DNA from: an uncultured Ruminococcus sp.
GTDB lineage: Bacteria > Bacillota > Clostridia > Oscillospirales > Acutalibacteraceae
Assembly: GCA_902761345.1 (NCBI GenBank)
Contig: CACWKD010000011.1
Location: 1 to 41,222, forward strand
Reading direction: 5' to 3'
Length of the DNA stretch: 41,222 nucleotides
In this document: positions 16,381-23,908 of the stretch, piece by piece
Numbering within the stretch: position 1 is the first letter of the stretch
Layout of the letters: each line of letters starts with the position of its first letter
Translations under genes and position numbers: made by a program
Notes under the pieces: model-generated
The model's input: the letters and a program-made list of their open reading frames with translations, nothing else
Databases searched by the model: none
What the model was told of the DNA's origin: nothing

Positions 16381-17165
16381 TATATATAAATGATTTCAGT
16401 AGGAAATTTGAGCTTAGTTTAAGTGAAATATGCAGTCATTCGCCTAACGGTGCGAGAATAATGACCTACCATAATTCGTACCACGGAACAAAATATAATT
16501 TCCTTGATTTTTGGCTTCAGAAAAATTCTATGGGAAAACCGTTATGTGCGATATGCAGATATTATTCAACACTGATCATATGCGGAGAACGTTGTGATGA
16601 GAATGAACTTCATGATTTTGTGTGTATGCTTTCTCCGGAGAAAATAATGTGCGACCGTGAATACAATTTTCCTCATAGATATGTTTGTTTAAGCGGGGAG
16701 ATAATGGTATGCAGAGAAGTATTGCCGATTGCACGAGAAACTCATATAATACACCGTTCTCTGAGTGATATGTCGTATCTTAGGAAAATATATGATCTGC
16801 TTTGCAGGACAGATGACAGAATATCTCCCGATAGCTTTGAAGAATATCTTCTTGATATGTCGCATAAAATACGTCACGCTGCGGCAGAGGTATATTCAAT
16901 ATATGATAAGAACACACCTATCTCAACAGCCGCTGTAACAGCACTTAGTGATACTGTCGCAGTGGTTGGCTGTGTTGCAACAGATTTTGAAAACAGAAAT
17001 AAAGGGTGTGCGTCTGCCTTGGTACATTATATTACCGAAAAGCATTTAAGACAAGGCAGGGAAGTATTTTTACAGAGAGAACGGTATATTGGATTATATG
17101 AAAAAATAGGTTTTTCTGTATGCGGTGTATGGTACGAGTACAGAATTATATCAAATGAACAATAA
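16377..17165 (+). CDS. GNAT acetyltransferase with unassigned N-terminal half
   Basis: A 262-residue protein. The C-terminal third is a GNAT fold: VVGCVATDFENRNKGCASALV (acetyl-CoA loop, given in two parts: strand then RNKGCASALV) and a closing LYEKIGFSVCG. The first about 150 residues contain paired short Cys-rich strands (ICRYYSTLIICGERCDENEL) and match no family I can name; they may be a degenerate N-terminal GNAT-like half. The ATGA overlap at 16377-16380 couples it to the M42 gene, so a role in peptide or amino-acid handling is possible. A terminator follows six bases after the stop. Confidence 0.8.
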   Translation: MIYINDFSRKFELSLSEICSHSPNGARIMTYHNSYHGTKYNFLDFWLQKNSMGKPLCAICRYYSTLIICGERCDENELHDFVCMLSPEKIMCDREYNFPHRYVCLSGEIMVCREVLPIARETHIIHRSLSDMSYLRKIYDLLCRTDDRISPDSFEEYLLDMSHKIRHAAAEVYSIYDKNTPISTAAVTALSDTVAVVGCVATDFENRNKGCASALVHYITEKHLRQGREVFLQRERYIGLYEKIGFSVCGVWYEYRIISNEQ

Positions 17166-17170
17166 TAAAA

Positions 17171-17212
17171 GACAGCCTGCCGATGAGAAAATCGATCAGG
17201 CTGTCTTTTTTA
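17171..17212. terminator. Bidirectional terminator between the murD operon and comF
   Basis: A 9-bp GACAGCCTG stem (17171-17179 with 17197-17205) is followed by TTTTTT on the plus strand. The minus-strand reading ends in TTTT, so it also serves comF, whose stop lies inside its flank. Confidence 0.87.
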
Positions 17213-17833
17213 TCTGTTGATTGCTGCACAATATACAGCTTTTGCACCGTTTTCAAGCAAAATATCCGCACATTCGGAGAGCGTTGCCCCTGTTGTAACA
17301 ACATCATCGATCAGCAGGATAGTTTTGCCTGTTATGTTGCATTTATTAGAAAAAGCGTATATGTTTTTTGCGTTAAGTTTGCGTTCTGCGGCTGAAAGAG
17401 AATGCTGTGATTTGTTATTTTTAGTCTGAATTAAGAGAGGTTTATATTTGCAGTGTTTTAAATCGGCTGAATTTACCGCAATAAGCCTAGTTTGGTGATA
17501 ACCTCTCTTTTTGATTTTATCCTTATGAGTCGGTACAGATGTATAATAATCAAACTTAATATCGCCCCATACTTCATTAACTATAATATTGATAACAGCC
17601 GCATAGTTTTTATAATAGTATTTTTTATTGTCAAATTTATAATCAAGCATATATTTTCTGTATTTTCGGCTGTGGTCAAATGCAGACACACACAAACAAC
17701 CATTTGGGATCGTTTGGATATACGGTTCGATTGAAAAAGAGTTGCTGCAATTATCGCATACAGGTTTGTCTATTTCGATAACATTGCCGCAGATAAGGCA
17801 TCTGTTTGGAAACAGCATATTCCATAATATCAT
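17210..17833 (-). CDS. comF: ComF-family phosphoribosyltransferase-like protein
   Basis: A 207-residue ComF/GntX protein. An N-terminal four-Cys zinc ribbon (CLICG near 12-16, CDNCS near 26-30) precedes a type-I phosphoribosyltransferase fold with the PRPP loop ILLIDDVVTTGATL near 170-183 and the SVPTHKDKIKKRGYHQT helix region. In naturally competent bacteria ComF works in the cytosol with DNA-uptake helicases and PriA; elsewhere its role is unclear. Its ATG overlaps the recD2 stop (ATGA), which supports a joint DNA-processing role. Confidence 0.92.
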   Translation of the reverse strand: MILWNMLFPNRCLICGNVIEIDKPVCDNCSNSFSIEPYIQTIPNGCLCVSAFDHSRKYRKYMLDYKFDNKKYYYKNYAAVINIIVNEVWGDIKFDYYTSVPTHKDKIKKRGYHQTRLIAVNSADLKHCKYKPLLIQTKNNKSQHSLSAAERKLNAKNIYAFSNKCNITGKTILLIDDVVTTGATLSECADILLENGAKAVYCAAINR

Positions 17834-20049
17834 AACTCCTCATCTCCGTTTTCAATAAGGAAATCCTTTAACCCTGTAAAGCGTGTAGTTTTCTTGTAAT
17901 TGTCTATCATACTCATCATAGCGTCAACTGAACCGATAAGTATAAGCAAACGCTTTGCACGAGTAACGCCTGTATAAAGCAAATTTCTATACATAAGCTG
18001 TTTAGGGCTTTGATACATAGGAATAATAACAGCTTCAAATTCGTTGCCTTGACTTTTATGTATAGTACAGCAGTAGGCGAGTTCAACATCTTGAATATCC
18101 TCATAAGTATATTTTGCTTCTTTATTATCAAATGAGATTATTATTTGCTTTTGAATTGTATCAATGGAGCGTAGTATACCAATGTCACCGTTGAAAATAC
18201 CTTCTCCCACAGTTCCGTCGCTTGCAGTCCACGGAATATTGTAATTATTTTTACACTGCATAACCTTGTCCCCGATACGCAGAAGCTTATCTTTAAAAGT
18301 AATCTGTATTTTGTCCTGCGTTTGAGGATTAATTGCCTGCTGCATAGCTTTGTTTATTTCTGTTGTACCAAGGGCACCGATTTTGCTTGGAGAGAGTATC
18401 TGAATATCTTCAAAAGGGGAATAACCGTAAGACTTCGGCAACCTTCTTATACACAGGTCAACTATCGTGTTTAAAACGACTTTGGGATTTTCATTTTTGA
18501 GAAAGAAAAAATCATTATCCTTGACATCAATAATAGGTTTTTCTCCACGGTTTATTTTATGGGCATTAATTATAATAAGACTTTGCATAGACTGGCGAAA
18601 TATTTCGTTCAAAACTACTGTGGGAATGATTCCGGACTCTATCATATCGCCAAGTACATTTCCCGCACCGACAGACGGAAGCTGGTTATTATCGCCTACA
18701 AATAGCAATCTGCACCCCAGCGGAACAGCTTTAAGCAGGCTTTCAAAAAGTAACGAATCTACCATTGAAACCTCATCTAATACTAAAGTGTCACACCTGA
18801 GGTTATGCTGTTCGTTTCTTGTAAATATAGGTCTGTCGCCCTCATTCCATTCTACCTCAAGTAGTCGGTGAATAGTTTTAGCATCACAGTTTGTAACTTT
18901 ATTCATTCTCTGGGCGGCGCGTCCCGTAGGAGCGGCTAACAATACTCTTTCTCCATTATTTTTTAGAATTTTGATGATAGCGTTTAGTGTTGTGGTTTTT
19001 CCTGTACCGGGACCTCCTGTAAGTATCAACACTCCTTTGGTTAAAGCCATACGGATAGCTTCTTTCTGGAGGTTTGCATATTTAAACCCAACAGATTTTT
19101 CTATATTTTCAATTTGAGCGTCAATATTTTGTATTTCCGAGGGAGGGTATCGGAGCAGCATTTTTATGCGTGCGGCAATATATGTTTCGGCTTGATAATA
19201 TATCGGAAGATAAATATATTCATCTCCGCTCTCCGAATTTATGGTTTTATACACAGAGTTATCGTCTGTCATTTTTTTCAGTATATCGGATACAAATTCC
19301 TGTTCTTCATGAATATAAGCCGAGCATACTTCAATAAGTTTATCAGACGGAACGCAGGTATGTCCGTTATGTGTATTATGACTGATAGTATGAAGAATAG
19401 CTGCCCGTGTACGGGGTTCTCTGATAAGATCTTTGTCGTGTGATAGAGCTATTTCGTTTACACGTGAAAAGGGAATTTCTACACCGTTTTCACAAAGAAC
19501 GAACGGATTTTCTTCAATAAGCTCTTTTGATTTAATACCGTAAACATTCCAGATCCGAACTGTTTCCTCGGGAGTAATATTATATTGTTTCAAATAAACA
19601 AGCAAATCGCTGAACCCGTTTGCTTGTTTTACTTCATCATGGATTTTCATAGCTTTTTGAATTGTTATACCTCTGATTTCAGTTAGTCTTTCAGGGTGGT
19701 TTTCTATAATATCAAAGGTTTTTTCTTGGAAAATATCTACAATTCTTTGTGCGGTCAAAGGACCGATACCCTTAATAGAACGGCTTGATAAGTAGTTTAG
19801 TATTGCACTTGTAGTTTTTGGTTTACATCTTTCACAGTCTTTCACAACAAACTGTTCACCGTATTTAGGGTGATGAGTGTAGTATCCTGTAACTTTTAAT
19901 TGATCGCCCACTCCAACTCCGGGCATAGTTCCGACTGCTGTAATCAGAATATCCTCTGCGTCTAAACGCAAAATTGTATATCCGTTTTTACTGTTGGCGT
20001 ATATCATAGAATCAACAACGCCTGTAATTTCTTGGGAAATTTTTTCCAT
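17830..20049 (-). CDS. recD2: RecD2-type SF1B 5'-3' DNA helicase
   Basis: A 739-residue stand-alone RecD-like helicase not tied to RecBC. An OB-like N-terminus (ITGVVDSMIYANSKNGYTILRL) is followed by helix-hairpin-helix motifs (SIKGIGPLTAQRIVDIF near 90-106). The ATPase core starts with Walker A LTGGPGTGKTTTLN near 343-356, then TGRAAQRM, Walker B LVLDEVSMVD, GDNNQLPSVGAGNVLGD and a UvrD-C2-like end with TIHKSQGNEF and TGVTRAKRLLILIG. RecD2 acts in mismatch and replication-fork repair in Bacillus and Deinococcus. The overlap with comF suggests co-expression. Confidence 0.95.
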   Translation of the reverse strand: MEKISQEITGVVDSMIYANSKNGYTILRLDAEDILITAVGTMPGVGVGDQLKVTGYYTHHPKYGEQFVVKDCERCKPKTTSAILNYLSSRSIKGIGPLTAQRIVDIFQEKTFDIIENHPERLTEIRGITIQKAMKIHDEVKQANGFSDLLVYLKQYNITPEETVRIWNVYGIKSKELIEENPFVLCENGVEIPFSRVNEIALSHDKDLIREPRTRAAILHTISHNTHNGHTCVPSDKLIEVCSAYIHEEQEFVSDILKKMTDDNSVYKTINSESGDEYIYLPIYYQAETYIAARIKMLLRYPPSEIQNIDAQIENIEKSVGFKYANLQKEAIRMALTKGVLILTGGPGTGKTTTLNAIIKILKNNGERVLLAAPTGRAAQRMNKVTNCDAKTIHRLLEVEWNEGDRPIFTRNEQHNLRCDTLVLDEVSMVDSLLFESLLKAVPLGCRLLFVGDNNQLPSVGAGNVLGDMIESGIIPTVVLNEIFRQSMQSLIIINAHKINRGEKPIIDVKDNDFFFLKNENPKVVLNTIVDLCIRRLPKSYGYSPFEDIQILSPSKIGALGTTEINKAMQQAINPQTQDKIQITFKDKLLRIGDKVMQCKNNYNIPWTASDGTVGEGIFNGDIGILRSIDTIQKQIIISFDNKEAKYTYEDIQDVELAYCCTIHKSQGNEFEAVIIPMYQSPKQLMYRNLLYTGVTRAKRLLILIGSVDAMMSMIDNYKKTTRFTGLKDFLIENGDEEL

Positions 20050-20114
20050 AACGCAAAATCCTCTTAAAGGTATATTTATTTAATTATTTAGAATACTATT
20101 AATGTCGCTGTAAT

Positions 20115-20142
20115 CTTTGAATAAGTACAGTAGAAATATAAT
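20115..20142 (+). promoter_or_regulatory. Possible promoter of the DUF1540 gene
   Basis: CTTTGA (20115-20120), a 16-nt spacer and a perfect TATAAT (20137-20142), only 18 bases before the ATG, so the leader would be about 10 bases. Confidence 0.4.
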
Positions 20143-20160
20143 AAAAAGGAAGAAACAATT

Positions 20161-20364
20161 ATGAGTAATCATTCAGCTTCTGATGCAAACTTCAGCATTA
20201 AATGTTCGGTAGGGGAATGCGAACATCACTGCGGATCAAAGAACTATTGTTCTCTTAACTGTGTAACGATCGGCACACATGAATCCAATCCTACACAGTG
20301 TCAGTGCGTAGACTGTGAATCCTTCAAACTCAGAGAGAATAAGACGCCTGAGCAGTACCGATAA
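20161..20364 (+). CDS. Small Cys-rich DUF1540-type protein
   Basis: A 67-residue protein with nine cysteines; the CSVGECEHHCGSKNYCSLNC block plus the later CQCVDC pair fit the DUF1540 pattern common in Clostridia. GGAAGAA precedes its ATG. The cysteines suggest metal binding, but no function is established. It is a single gene between two bidirectional signals, not part of either neighbouring operon. Confidence 0.85.
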   Translation: MSNHSASDANFSIKCSVGECEHHCGSKNYCSLNCVTIGTHESNPTQCQCVDCESFKLRENKTPEQYR

Positions 20365-20377
20365 AAACGCTGTTCTA

Positions 20378-20420
20378 AAAAAGTCGCAGACGGGATTAAC
20401 TGTCCGTCTGCGACAGATTT
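20378..20420. terminator. Bidirectional terminator between the DUF1540 gene and smsB
   Basis: A perfect 11-bp stem (20383-20393 with 20404-20414) has A/T runs on both sides (AAAAAA before, ATTTTTATTTT after), so it can stop transcription in both directions. Confidence 0.9.
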
Positions 20421-21338
20421 TTATTTTAAAAAACCTGATATTATCTGTTCTTCTGCCTGCTTTTCCGTAAGTCCGAGCGTCATAAGCTTAATAAGCTGTT
20501 CACCTGCGATTTTACCGATAGCGGCTTCATGTATAAGGCTTGCCTCTGTACTGTTAGCTTGGAGTTCGGGCGTTGCAAGAACGCTTGCCTTATCCATAAT
20601 GATAGAGTCGCATTCAGTGTGTCCGGAACAGACGTTGTTGCCATTTAATCTGCTGGTAAAATGCTGTGTACTGCTGTCCTTGGCAACCGTTCTGCTAACA
20701 ATATTGCAGCTGCAGTTTTCGCCGTTTAAATCTGCTGTAAACTCCGATACTGCATTTTGAACACCCGTAGTCATAACGCTCTCGTTAATCTCAAGCTTAG
20801 CGTCGTTTCCGAGATATGCTTTGGTATTTCTCAGAGTATCGTCAATTCCTGCTATCTGTGAGGCTTGCATTTCCATTTTTGCTCCGTCCTCAAGGTGGAT
20901 AACAGTAGTAGGGTTCATAAGTCTTTTACCTCTGCCTTCGCCCTCGCCGTAATGTTTTTCAACATACTTCACTTTGGCATTTTTCCCTACATAGAATGTA
21001 TGAATACCGTTATGTGCGCTGTCGCCGTTACCGCAGTTATGAATACCGCAGCCGGCAATGATAACAACATCACTGTTTTCGCCGATATAAAAATCGTTGT
21101 AAACAAGTTCGGTAAGCCCTGTTTCAGAGATAATAACAGGAATATGAACACTTTCATTTACAGTGTTTGGTTTTATGATAATGTCGATACCCGATTTATC
21201 TTCTTTAGTAACGATTTCGATATTTGCGGTAGAATTTCTTGCGGCAGACTTTCCGTTTGCACGAATATTGTAAGCTCCTACGGGTAAAGCGTCAAGATCG
21301 GCTACCTCGTGAAGAATTTTCTTTTGTATTGGATCCAT
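20421..21338 (-). CDS. smsB: SufB/SufD-like Fe-S scaffold of the minimal SMS type (SmsB)
   Basis: A 305-residue beta-helix protein of the SufBD superfamily, about two thirds the length of SufB. Matches are GCGIHNCG, HNGIHTFYVGKNAKVKYVEKHYG (in parts), NPTTVIHLEDGAKMEM, the ECDSIIMD block equivalent to SufB QCDSMLIG, and LIHEAAIGKI equivalent to the SufB VEHEA segment with functional His-Glu. With the adjacent ATPase it forms a two-gene system like SmsCB, proposed as a minimal ancestral Fe-S assembly machine. A TTG at 21359 opens the frame, but ATG 21338 has GGGGGTG seven bases upstream. No cysteine desulfurase, SufU or SufD lies nearby. Confidence 0.85.
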   Translation of the reverse strand: MDPIQKKILHEVADLDALPVGAYNIRANGKSAARNSTANIEIVTKEDKSGIDIIIKPNTVNESVHIPVIISETGLTELVYNDFYIGENSDVVIIAGCGIHNCGNGDSAHNGIHTFYVGKNAKVKYVEKHYGEGEGRGKRLMNPTTVIHLEDGAKMEMQASQIAGIDDTLRNTKAYLGNDAKLEINESVMTTGVQNAVSEFTADLNGENCSCNIVSRTVAKDSSTQHFTSRLNGNNVCSGHTECDSIIMDKASVLATPELQANSTEASLIHEAAIGKIAGEQLIKLMTLGLTEKQAEEQIISGFLK

Positions 21339-21355
21339 ATAAAACACCCCCGTAA

Positions 21356-22045
21356 TCAATCAGCGGTAATGCTGTCTAAAAGCTGCGGAAGAATTTTCTC
21401 CCTAACGTCATACTGTGCGATAGTACCGTCTTTAAGGTATATTATCTTATCGGCGATATTGAGTATTCTTTCCTGGTGGCTGATAATAATAACATTACCT
21501 TTAGTTTGTTCTACCATTTTTTCAAAGATACCGATAAGCTTCTGGAAACTCCACAAATCTATACCTGCCTCAGGCTCGTCAAATAGGCTGAGCTTAGATG
21601 ATCTTGCAAATATCATAGCAATTTCTATTCTTTTAAGCTCTCCGCCCGATAGACTTGCGTCAAGGCTTCTGTTGATATAGTTTTTAGATTGTAAACCAAC
21701 CTCGTTCAGCATTTCGCAGAGTGTGGAATATGGAGTTTCTTTACCTGCCGATAATCTCATCAGATCCTTTACTGTCAACCCCTTGAAACGAACAGGCTGT
21801 TGAAAAGCGTAGCTTATACCTTTGTTGGCACGATCTGTAATAGACAGTTCGGTAATATCTTCCCCGTCAAGAAAAATCTTGCCGCTTGTAGGCTGTAAAA
21901 TGCCTGCAATTATTTTAGCAAGTGTAGATTTTCCGCTGCCATTTGGACCGGTTACGGCAACAAAGTGATCATCTATTTTTAAGTTTATATCTTTAAGTAT
22001 AGTTTTTCCGTCAATTTCATAACTGACATTTTGTAATTCAAGCAA
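21356..22045 (-). CDS. smsC: SufC/SmsC-type ABC ATPase
   Basis: A soluble ABC ATPase of 229 aa, SufC-like. Walker A is GPNGSGKST near residues 34-42, then YAFQQPVRFKGLTVKD (Q-loop), signature LSGGELKRIEIAM, and Walker B LSLFDEPEAGIDLWS, whose EPEAGID resembles SufC EPDSGLD. The switch histidine is in ISHQERIL. Its start is TTG 22045 with GAGGT seven bases upstream; no better start exists. It is encoded 17 bases before smsB. It powers conformational change of the SmsB scaffold during Fe-S cluster assembly (family knowledge). Confidence 0.88.
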   Translation of the reverse strand: MLELQNVSYEIDGKTILKDINLKIDDHFVAVTGPNGSGKSTLAKIIAGILQPTSGKIFLDGEDITELSITDRANKGISYAFQQPVRFKGLTVKDLMRLSAGKETPYSTLCEMLNEVGLQSKNYINRSLDASLSGGELKRIEIAMIFARSSKLSLFDEPEAGIDLWSFQKLIGIFEKMVEQTKGNVIIISHQERILNIADKIIYLKDGTIAQYDVREKILPQLLDSITAD

Positions 22046-22072
22046 TTTGATACCTCTATTCTTACATTTTTA

Positions 22073-22107
22073 GTGTGATTTGTATGCTAAAATGCTTTTC
22101 ATCACAC
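22073..22107 (-). promoter_or_regulatory. 5'-end hairpin in the smsCB leader
   Basis: GTGTGAT (22073-22079) and ATCACAC (22101-22107) are perfect inverted arms of 7 bp around a 21-nt loop. On the minus strand they begin at about the predicted transcription start, so the mRNA would open with this stem. It could be an operator or an mRNA-stabilising hairpin. Confidence 0.5.
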
Positions 22108-22115
22108 TCTTAATC

Positions 22116-22144
22116 ATTATAACACCAATTGACAATTATTACAA
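22116..22144 (-). promoter_or_regulatory. Predicted smsCB promoter with extended -10
   Basis: On the minus strand: TTGTAA (22144-22139), a 17-nt spacer and TATAAT (22121-22116), preceded by TGT to give an extended -10. Predicted start near 22109. Confidence 0.65.
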
Positions 22145-22151
22145 GAGATTT

Positions 22152-23906
22152 TTACAATGCAAATTGACTATTGTAGAGATTTGCGTAAAATCCGTTTTTC
22201 TCTATCAGCTGTTCGTGAGTACCTTGTTCTATAATATTGCCGTCTTTCATTACAAGTATAACGTCTGCCGAACGAATGGTAGATAGTCTGTGGGCAACGA
22301 TAAAGCTTGTACGTCCTTTCATCATTTCAGCAAAGGAGTGTTGTATCTGTTTTTCTGTGCGTGTATCAATAGAAGATGTTGCTTCATCAAGTATAAGCAT
22401 TGGCGGAATACTGAGCATTATTCTTGTAATACACAAAAGCTGTTTTTGTCCCTGTGAAAGTCCTGAGTTTGAGTCGCTGATAATTGTATCATAGCCGTTT
22501 GGAAGTCTTTTGATAAAATTATGTGCATAGGTAGCTTTTGCGGCGGCAATTACTTCCTGTATATCAGCATCGGGTTTTCCCATGGTAATATTATCTCTGA
22601 CAGTACCCTTCTTTATCCATGTTTCCTGTAAAACCATACCATAATTTTTTCTCAGCGACTCTCTTGTAATATCGTCCGCAGCAACTCCGTCAATACTTAT
22701 TACACCGCTGTTTACGTCATAAAATCGCATAAGCAGATTGATAAGTGTAGTTTTTCCGCAGCCCGTAGGGCCTACGACAGCAATTCTTTGTCCGTTTTTT
22801 ACAGAGAGATTAAAGTGTTCAATAAGCTTTTTATTTGAAACATAGGAAAAGCTTACATCGTCAAGCGTTACCTGACCTTTTACATTATCGAGCCTGATTG
22901 CCGTGGATCTATCGGGTGTCTGAGGCTTCTCTTCTATCAACTCAAAAATTCTTGCAGCACAAGAGATCGCATTCTGAAGTTCTGTTATTACTCCGGAAAT
23001 TTCATTAAACGGTTTAGTATATTGATTGGCGTAGCTTAAAAAGCAGGTAAGTCCGCCAACAGATAATCCGCCCTTAATTACCGATAATGCACCTGTCAAG
23101 CCTACCGCTGCATAAATCAGACTGTTGATAAATCTTGTAGTGGGATTGGTAAGCGATGAGAAGAACACCGCTTTGACAGAGGCTTTTGTAAGCTTTTCGT
23201 TGATCTCGTTAAATCTCTCGGAGGCTTTATCTTCATAAGAAAAAGCTTGTACGATTTTTTGATTGCCGATCATTTCGTCGATAAGAGCTGTCTGACTGCC
23301 CCTTATTTCCGATTGAGTTTTAAAATAACCGTAAGTTCTGCTTGCAATAAACTTTGCCGCAAAAAAAGATAGGGGAGTAAGAAAGACAACTAAAACAGTA
23401 ATTTTAATATCAATAGAAAGCATAAATGCAAGTGTACCAATTATAGTAACTACTCCTGTAAAAAGCTGTGTAAATCCCATAAGCAAACCATCGGCAAACT
23501 GATCAACATCAGCTATCAGGCGGCTTACAAGCTCACCGTGCTGATGAGAGTCGATGTACGATAGGGGAAGTTCTTGCAGATGAGCGAACGCTTCGTCACG
23601 AATATCCTGAACAACACTGAATGTTACACGATTATTGATAGTGTTCATAAACCACTGAATAACAGAATTAACTGCAATCATTATTCCAATATAAAATAAT
23701 ATTTTCCCTATGGCGTTAAAGTCCACATTATTTTTGCCTACGATCATATCAATAGCGTTTCCGATAAGAATAGGCATATAAAGCGTTAAAGCGGAGCTTA
23801 CAGCGGCAAAAATCATAGATATTATGATCAAAAGCTTATATTTGGAGATATAAGCCAGTACACGTTTCAAGGTTTGTTTTTTAGTATTGTCACGTACCTT
23901 TTTCAA
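22152..23906 (-). CDS. ABC exporter half-transporter, canonical-ATPase subunit
   Basis: A 584-residue type IV ABC exporter: six membrane helices (about 25-310) fused to an ATPase. Walker A GPTGCGKTTL is near residue 377, signature LSQGQKQL near 482, and Walker B LILDEATSSID near 505 with catalytic Glu; the switch His is in VAHRLSTI. The partner upstream has a degenerate site, and the non-standard LSQGQ here is the match expected in heterodimers such as TM287/288, LmrCD and BmrCD. It starts at TTG 23906 with GGAGGA seven bases upstream, two bases after the partner's stop. Likely exports drugs, lipids or peptides; substrate unknown. Confidence 0.93.
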   Translation of the reverse strand: MKKVRDNTKKQTLKRVLAYISKYKLLIIISMIFAAVSSALTLYMPILIGNAIDMIVGKNNVDFNAIGKILFYIGIMIAVNSVIQWFMNTINNRVTFSVVQDIRDEAFAHLQELPLSYIDSHQHGELVSRLIADVDQFADGLLMGFTQLFTGVVTIIGTLAFMLSIDIKITVLVVFLTPLSFFAAKFIASRTYGYFKTQSEIRGSQTALIDEMIGNQKIVQAFSYEDKASERFNEINEKLTKASVKAVFFSSLTNPTTRFINSLIYAAVGLTGALSVIKGGLSVGGLTCFLSYANQYTKPFNEISGVITELQNAISCAARIFELIEEKPQTPDRSTAIRLDNVKGQVTLDDVSFSYVSNKKLIEHFNLSVKNGQRIAVVGPTGCGKTTLINLLMRFYDVNSGVISIDGVAADDITRESLRKNYGMVLQETWIKKGTVRDNITMGKPDADIQEVIAAAKATYAHNFIKRLPNGYDTIISDSNSGLSQGQKQLLCITRIMLSIPPMLILDEATSSIDTRTEKQIQHSFAEMMKGRTSFIVAHRLSTIRSADVILVMKDGNIIEQGTHEQLIEKNGFYANLYNSQFAL

Positions 23907-23908
23907 GC

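Noticed and set aside
22129-22160. Plus-strand TTGACA with a weak TTACAA at 17 nt
   Set aside because: No plus-strand gene follows for thousands of bases and the -10 is poor; it overlaps the minus-strand smsCB promoter region by chance.
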